A stretch of DNA of 9,771 bases from an uncultured Cryptobacterium sp. (GTDB lineage Bacteria; Actinomycetota; Coriobacteriia; Coriobacteriales; Eggerthellaceae): the NCBI GenBank assembly GCA_900554685.1, contig USIG01000059.1, forward strand, positions 1 through 9,771, written 5' to 3'. The translations under genes were made by a program, and so were the position numbers. The notes beneath the pieces were generated by a model that saw nothing but the letters and a program-made list of their open reading frames with translations, had not been told where the DNA came from and made no database searches. Positions 6,071 through 9,771 of this stretch are shown here, piece after piece; position 1 is the stretch's first letter; each line of letters opens with the position of its first letter.

Positions 6071-6118
6071 AGAGAGTGTCCTTTTTAAAAACAGGCTCTT
6101 AAGACGAAAGGCATCCCG

Positions 6119-7051
6119 ATGGAGTTTCGAACACTGCGATATTTTCTTATGATCGCCCGAGAAGGCACCATCCTTGGTGCTGCTAAAGTACTCCATGTAT
6201 CACAACCCGCCCTTTCACGGCAGATGAAGGATCTCGAACGAGAACTTGGCTGCACGCTTTTTAATCGAGGCAGCCGCCACATAGAACTTACGGAAGCAGG
6301 TATGCGCCTTCGCAAACGTGCAGAAGAAATCGTAGATCTTATGGAACGCACTGAAACGGATTTTCTTGTCTCGGGAGATACCATCACCGGTGAAGTGCGC
6401 ATTGGCGGTGGAGAAACCCCTACCGTAGCGCTTATCGCAGAAGCCATAGAGCAAATCCGCAATAACTACCCACAAATAACTTTTAACCTTTTCAGTGGAA
6501 ATGGTGTTGATGTGGGAGAACGTCTTGATATGGGACGCTTAGACTTTGGTTTATTTATCGGAAATGTAAACCATGACAAATATGAAACGCTTAAGCTTCC
6601 TGCCAAGGACACCTGGGGCGTTATCATGCGAAAAGATAGTCCGCTAGCAGCGCATGCTGCCATCAAACCAGAAGATATTCGTAATCAACCCCTTATCATC
6701 TCTCAGCAGGCACGAAATGATATGTCTTCTTGGTTTGGAAAAAGCGCAGATAACCTTAATGTCGTTGCAACCTATAACCTTTTATACAACGCATCAATAC
6801 TAGCTTCAAAAGGAATTGGCTACGCACTTGGCCTTAATGGCTTAGTAACCCCTCTTATCAACAATGACAGCTCTTATCTACAGGCAAACATAACACGATC
6901 AGGGATGCCTGAAATAACGTTTCGCCCTCTTGAACCAGCCCTTAAGGCAGATATCTTCATCGCCTGGAAACGCTACCAAAGTTTTTCCCCAGCTGCAGGA
7001 GTATTTCTCGAAAAAATAAAAGCACTCTGGGGTTCAACACAAGAAGCCTAG
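6119..7051 (+). CDS. LysR-type transcriptional regulator, probably of the divergent MFS permease
   Basis: Product of 310 residues, standard for the LysR family. Residues 1-60 are a clear winged HTH: MEFRTLRYFLMIAREGTILG, AAKVLHVSQPALSRQMKDLE and LGCTLFNRGSRHIELTEAG. A linker helix runs to about residue 85, then a periplasmic-binding-protein-like effector domain (GEVRIGGGETPTVALIAEA onward, two lobes with the hinge near residues 160 and 265). These proteins are tetrameric cytoplasmic DNA-binding proteins that respond to a small molecule, commonly one linked to the divergently transcribed gene, here the MFS permease. The inducer is unknown. The ATG has GAAAGG at 6106-6111. The leader is long and structured. 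The gene ends tail to tail with the radical SAM gene: CTAG at 7048-7051 supplies the TAG stop of both, leaving no space for a separate terminator. Confidence 0.95.
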   Translation: MEFRTLRYFLMIAREGTILGAAKVLHVSQPALSRQMKDLERELGCTLFNRGSRHIELTEAGMRLRKRAEEIVDLMERTETDFLVSGDTITGEVRIGGGETPTVALIAEAIEQIRNNYPQITFNLFSGNGVDVGERLDMGRLDFGLFIGNVNHDKYETLKLPAKDTWGVIMRKDSPLAAHAAIKPEDIRNQPLIISQQARNDMSSWFGKSADNLNVVATYNLLYNASILASKGIGYALGLNGLVTPLINNDSSYLQANITRSGMPEITFRPLEPALKADIFIAWKRYQSFSPAAGVFLEKIKALWGSTQEA

Positions 7052-7920
7052 CAATTTCCTGTATACACATAGCGTAAATGCTTGCGAGCTACATCCGCTA
7101 AATAGTAGACCTGCTCAATAGGTGTTGGGTTGAAATTTGACATCTTATAGCAAGGGAAGAAGCGAGTTACATGATAAGGAATAGCTGGATCGAGCGATGC
7201 TAACCATCTTGATAGATTGTCGATTTCTTCTTCGGTGTCATTCTTGCCAGGCACAATAAGTGTAGTTGTTTCAACGTGACAGGTTGGACAAGCCACAAGT
7301 AACTCTACTGTTTGTTTGACGGTTTCTAGCGAGCCTCCCAGCATCTCGTAAAAGTCTTGAGTAAACCCTTTTATATCTATGTTTACCGCGTCAAGAAACG
7401 GCGCAAGCTGCTCTATAATTTCACCATTTGCCATACCATTGCTTACCAGCACATTCACCAATCCGTTTTCGTGAGCAAGGCGTGCGCTCTCATATACGAA
7501 CTCGTAATTGATCAAAGGCTCGTTATAGGTATAAGCAAGGCCCACATTGCCCTGCTCTTTTGCGCGAAGGGCTCTTTGGACTAATTGCTCAGGTTCTATT
7601 TCTTGCCAGGCAACATCGTTGATACCTAATTGCGAAAGAATGAAATTCTGGCAGAAAGGACAACGCAAATTACAGCCAAAAGAACCCACGGAAAGAATTT
7701 TGCTGCCCGGCATAAAACGAGCCAAAGGCTTTTTCTCTATAGGATCAAGGGCAAGACTGGTAATTTTGCCATAGCTTTGCGAAACCACCCCTGTACTGCT
7801 AGCGCACCGAGCACGACACAGACCTACTTGCCCTTCACGCAAAAAGCACGCATGAGGACATACAAAACACCGAAATTGATCAGCATGATCAAAAGCTTGG
7901 GTCTCGGCGTTATCAAACAT
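7048..7920 (-). CDS. amrS: AmmeMemoRadiSam system radical SAM enzyme
   Basis: Product of 290 residues from the ATG at 7918-7920. N-terminal cysteines lie in FRCFVCPHACF and GQVGLCRARC (Cys18, 21, 25, 35, 39). The radical SAM cluster is CNLRCPFC (Cys83, 87, 90), the CxxxCxxC that binds the SAM-cleaving 4Fe-4S. Family marks follow: DPIEKKPLARFMPGSKILSVG before the cluster, TYNEPLINYEF, VNIDIKGFTQDFY, and HVTRFFPCYKM near the end. This is the family always linked to AMMECR1/LigB/MEMO-type proteins; its substrate is unknown to me. It ends at YVYTGNC, without the CxxC zinc-ribbon tail I associate with many relatives. A longer reading from 7968 would add 16 residues overlapping the upstream gene; the chosen start has GAGG 9 bases upstream, overlaps that gene's stop by 8 bp (ATGTTTGA) and fits the family's N-terminus. 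The enzyme should be oxygen-sensitive and cytoplasmic. Confidence 0.92.
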   Translation of the reverse strand: MFDNAETQAFDHADQFRCFVCPHACFLREGQVGLCRARCASSTGVVSQSYGKITSLALDPIEKKPLARFMPGSKILSVGSFGCNLRCPFCQNFILSQLGINDVAWQEIEPEQLVQRALRAKEQGNVGLAYTYNEPLINYEFVYESARLAHENGLVNVLVSNGMANGEIIEQLAPFLDAVNIDIKGFTQDFYEMLGGSLETVKQTVELLVACPTCHVETTTLIVPGKNDTEEEIDNLSRWLASLDPAIPYHVTRFFPCYKMSNFNPTPIEQVYYLADVARKHLRYVYTGNC

Positions 7921-9334
7921 GACGAACAACCTCGAATCGCTCCAGCTCAACATCGTGTTCATCTGCATGAATGCCTGCTTTTTGTTTAGCTATGGAAACC
8001 TGCTGAGCAACCGTATCAACTCCCTCAAGATTAGGAAGAAGTAGCCCTCGTCTAAAGCCCTTTGTAACAATTACGCCATAGCGCTGTGGGTCCAATTCTT
8101 CTTCTGAGGTAACAGGTTCTGCTTCGGAAAGCACATCGACACTTATATCGAGTAAATCAAGCTCGCACTCTTTAACTGTAGGAAATCGCGGATCACGACT
8201 GCACGCCGAAATAGCATTTTGAATAATCTCTTCAGCAATACAGCCGGTAGTCGACATGATCGTACCAATACATCCACGCAATTGCCCCTGTTCGTGAAGA
8301 GAAACGAATACTCCCGCACGTGTTTCAAGAAGCTCATGAGAAAACCTTTCATTCAAATGATGTTGTTTAAGATAATCCGTAAGCAAAAGGGGCTTTCCAT
8401 CTCGAACAAACGATTCAACACTTGCACGGGCAAGCGCAACATAAGGATCAATAGAACAAGTACTTGAGTTGCGCTTTTCAAAAGCAGCAACGGCATACCC
8501 CACCCCAAAGGGTCCCTCATAGCTTAGAAGTTCTGCACTATAAAGACCAAATGAAGGTGATTGTAACAAATGGGATGCGGGTTTTTCTGACGATTGTTTC
8601 TCAAGAACGCCAGCCATTATCTGAAACGACCTGACGCCGCACTCGGCTGCCCTATCGCAAAAATCTTCATCCAGCTCAAAAAGATCTTCAAGTGCCCCCA
8701 ACTGGAACAATTCACAAAGTCGTTGATCAAGTTTTGGACCTTCCGGAGCAAAACCATAAGGTCCATCGGTTTTTAATTTATGAGACAAATCGCCACTAGC
8801 AATATAAACACAACGTCTTTTCGTTGCATCAACTGCATTGGAAAGAACGTGACCAAATTGACGATGCGCATCTGCCGAAAGACCCGAAAGCCCTACCCGA
8901 ACAACACGAAAGTTGGGTACTACCCCCGCTTCTTTGTAAGACTGCGCAATAAAGTACAACGGAATAAATGTTGCGTGGTCCATTTCATGATCCCGCCAGC
9001 TACTTGGCACGATATCAAGAGCACTCCTCGTTGCCTCTTGAATGATTGATTGGGTAAGAGCAATATCGATGTCAACTTCTATCTTTGTTTGCGGTGCGCG
9101 AAATGATTCCATACTGCCCGAAAGGAGCGTATCCGTAGTTATGTGAAATCCATCGCGATACAGAGGAGCATGAGGAGAGCTCACAATAATTGTTTCAGGG
9201 CGATGTACTACAACTCGACGCGCTATTTCCTTATAAGCATCGATTGTCTTTTGGATGCCTCGCTCTTCACCTCGACCAACCGAGGGAATTATAAGAGGCG
9301 GATGAGGAACTACATAGGCTGCCTGGATACTCAT
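7913..9334 (-). CDS. amrA: AmmeMemoRadiSam fusion protein: LigB-like extradiol dioxygenase fold plus AMMECR1 domain
   Basis: Product of 473 residues with two domains. Residues 1-285 are a class III extradiol dioxygenase (LigB) fold, also the fold of MEMO: YVVPHPPLIIPSVGRGEERG (His11), SSPHAPLYRDG (His55), MDHATFIPLYF (His120) and ASGDLSHKL (His185), with AAECGVRSF (Glu231). His11, His55 and Glu231 could form the metal site. Residues 295-473 are an AMMECR1 domain with its hallmark LRGCIGT (352-358), then ACSRDPRFPTV and a C-terminal QKAGI. The linked radical SAM gene overlaps its stop codon, so the three activities are made from one mRNA. Known relatives have been defined by co-occurrence rather than by reaction; whether the LigB part is a dioxygenase or only a metal-binding relative is open. 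The ATG has a strong GAGGAGG site about 6 bases upstream. Length and domain order match the fused form seen in many anaerobes. Confidence 0.93.
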   Translation of the reverse strand: MSIQAAYVVPHPPLIIPSVGRGEERGIQKTIDAYKEIARRVVVHRPETIIVSSPHAPLYRDGFHITTDTLLSGSMESFRAPQTKIEVDIDIALTQSIIQEATRSALDIVPSSWRDHEMDHATFIPLYFIAQSYKEAGVVPNFRVVRVGLSGLSADAHRQFGHVLSNAVDATKRRCVYIASGDLSHKLKTDGPYGFAPEGPKLDQRLCELFQLGALEDLFELDEDFCDRAAECGVRSFQIMAGVLEKQSSEKPASHLLQSPSFGLYSAELLSYEGPFGVGYAVAAFEKRNSSTCSIDPYVALARASVESFVRDGKPLLLTDYLKQHHLNERFSHELLETRAGVFVSLHEQGQLRGCIGTIMSTTGCIAEEIIQNAISACSRDPRFPTVKECELDLLDISVDVLSEAEPVTSEEELDPQRYGVIVTKGFRRGLLLPNLEGVDTVAQQVSIAKQKAGIHADEHDVELERFEVVRHV

Positions 9335-9433
9335 AAAATGCCTCCTCGTTTTGGTTTTATTTTTGCGGTATGACTTTATATGCTTTTAGATTGTCCCTCG
9401 AGAATTAGCTATCAATAACGGATACCGTCCCTC

Positions 9434-9450
9434 ACAAAGCACTTCTTTGT
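9434..9450 (-). terminator. Short hairpin downstream of the nitroreductase gene, possible weak terminator
   Basis: On the minus strand ACAAAG and CTTTGT form a perfect 6-bp stem with a 5-base loop, 18 bases past the nitroreductase stop. No T-run follows, so some transcription may continue through the 133-bp gap into the AmmeMemoRadiSam genes. I see no convincing promoter for those genes in the gap; a TATAAA on the minus strand at 9375-9380 lacks a -35. Confidence 0.25.
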
Positions 9451-9467
9451 AACATCTGGAAGCATTA

Positions 9468-9771
9468 CTACCGCAGCACAACGCTTGGATTACGACGTGG
9501 CGCTGATCTTTTGTATTCCCTTTCGGAATAGCCGATAAGCATACATACCACCAAGGGCTTTTCTTCTAGATCCATATCCAAATAAGACTGAATGTCACTC
9601 ATCGAAGCGATAACACGACGCAGATAGCCGTTATAAAGCACCCCTATACCTAAGGTAGCACCCACCAGTTCAATTGCCGATGCCGCAAGCCCTGCATCCA
9701 CCGGATCAGGAGCTTGAATACAGAGAACAGCCGGTGCGTTACGGAAGAGATAATCTTGTGGGTTTTCTCCG
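9468..9771 (-). CDS. Nitroreductase family protein, C-terminal part (5' end outside window)
   Basis: One hundred residues are visible, running in from the right edge and ending with a stop at 9468-9470. An internal GTG at 9699-9701 looks like a start but is only a Val codon of the open frame, which continues to the edge. Matches to the FMN-dependent nitroreductase fold include the strand DYLFRNAPAVLCIQAPDP, the helix VDAGLAASAIELVGATLGIG (residues supplying flavin and dimer contacts), LYNGYLRRV, and the closing VVCMLIGYSEREYKRSAPRR. The ending Y-K-R-x-A-P-R-R and the Asp-Ala-Gly-x-Ala pattern resemble the form fused to an N-terminal ferredoxin in anaerobes, but that part is outside the window. 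Such enzymes use NAD(P)H or ferredoxin electrons to reduce nitro-aromatics, quinones or similar acceptors in the cytoplasm; the natural substrate here is unknown. It lies upstream of and in line with the AmmeMemoRadiSam genes. Confidence 0.82.
   Translation of the reverse strand, partial: GENPQDYLFRNAPAVLCIQAPDPVDAGLAASAIELVGATLGIGVLYNGYLRRVIASMSDIQSYLDMDLEEKPLVVCMLIGYSEREYKRSAPRRNPSVVLR

Noticed and set aside
6071..6100. Palindromic leader segment as a riboswitch aptamer
   Set aside because: The stems are short and AT-rich and no known aptamer core is recognisable; kept only as part of an attenuator-like leader.
6085..6462. A 125-codon minus-strand frame opposite the start of the LysR gene
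   Set aside because: Product is Arg/Ser-rich low-complexity; the plus-strand LysR helix-turn-helix here is unmistakable.
7921..7968. Extended N-terminus of the radical SAM enzyme starting at 7968
   Set aside because: It would overlap the upstream gene by 56 bp and adds residues without family resemblance; the ATG at 7920 overlaps the stop by only 8 bp and fits better.
7630..7989. A 119-codon plus-strand frame opposite the radical SAM gene
   Set aside because: No family resemblance and no ribosome site; the minus strand carries the conserved radical SAM motifs throughout.
9468..9701. A complete 77-residue protein starting at the GTG at 9701
   Set aside because: The frame stays open to the window edge and the upstream residues continue the nitroreductase fold, so this is an internal Val codon.

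Overview
The window looks like part of a bacterial chromosome of Actinomycetota, probably class Coriobacteriia (Atopobiaceae or relatives). This is inferred from protein style: a DinF-type MATE pump, a nitroreductase tail of the ferredoxin-fused anaerobe type, an oxygen-sensitive radical SAM enzyme, and an HTH/TPR regulator common in gut and oral anaerobes. No rRNA, tRNA, CRISPR array, insertion sequence or phage gene is visible.

Left part (1-2052, mostly minus strand, clearly AT-richer): a two-gene toxin-antitoxin module (Phd/YefM-like antitoxin followed by a ParE/RelE-like toxin that runs off the left edge, ORFs overlapping by 8 bp), an XRE-type regulator with a helical-repeat C-terminus, and a decayed GNAT acetyltransferase fragment in the only gene-free stretch longer than 300 bp (1719-2052). 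This part reads as accessory DNA.

Middle (2053-7051): a MATE efflux pump (minus) is divergent from an unusual plus-strand gene whose product joins a disordered Ser/Thr-rich N-terminus, a PGPG membrane hairpin and ten tandem 11-residue Ala/Pro/Lys repeats. That gene converges on an MFS efflux permease (minus), which is itself divergent from a LysR regulator (plus), the usual layout of a LysR-controlled transporter. The LysR gene has a long, AT-rich, structured leader.

Right part (7048-9771, minus strand): an AmmeMemoRadiSam pair, namely a LigB-like plus AMMECR1 fusion protein followed, with an 8-bp overlap, by its partner radical SAM enzyme. The last is the C-terminal 100 residues of a nitroreductase that enters from the right edge. 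The radical SAM gene and the LysR gene end on each other, sharing a single CTAG as both stop codons.

The most promising material for new biology is the 11-residue-repeat membrane protein (3532-4566). Second is the AmmeMemoRadiSam locus, a widely conserved system whose chemistry I cannot assign from sequence. I see no clear evidence of a wholly new multi-gene system.
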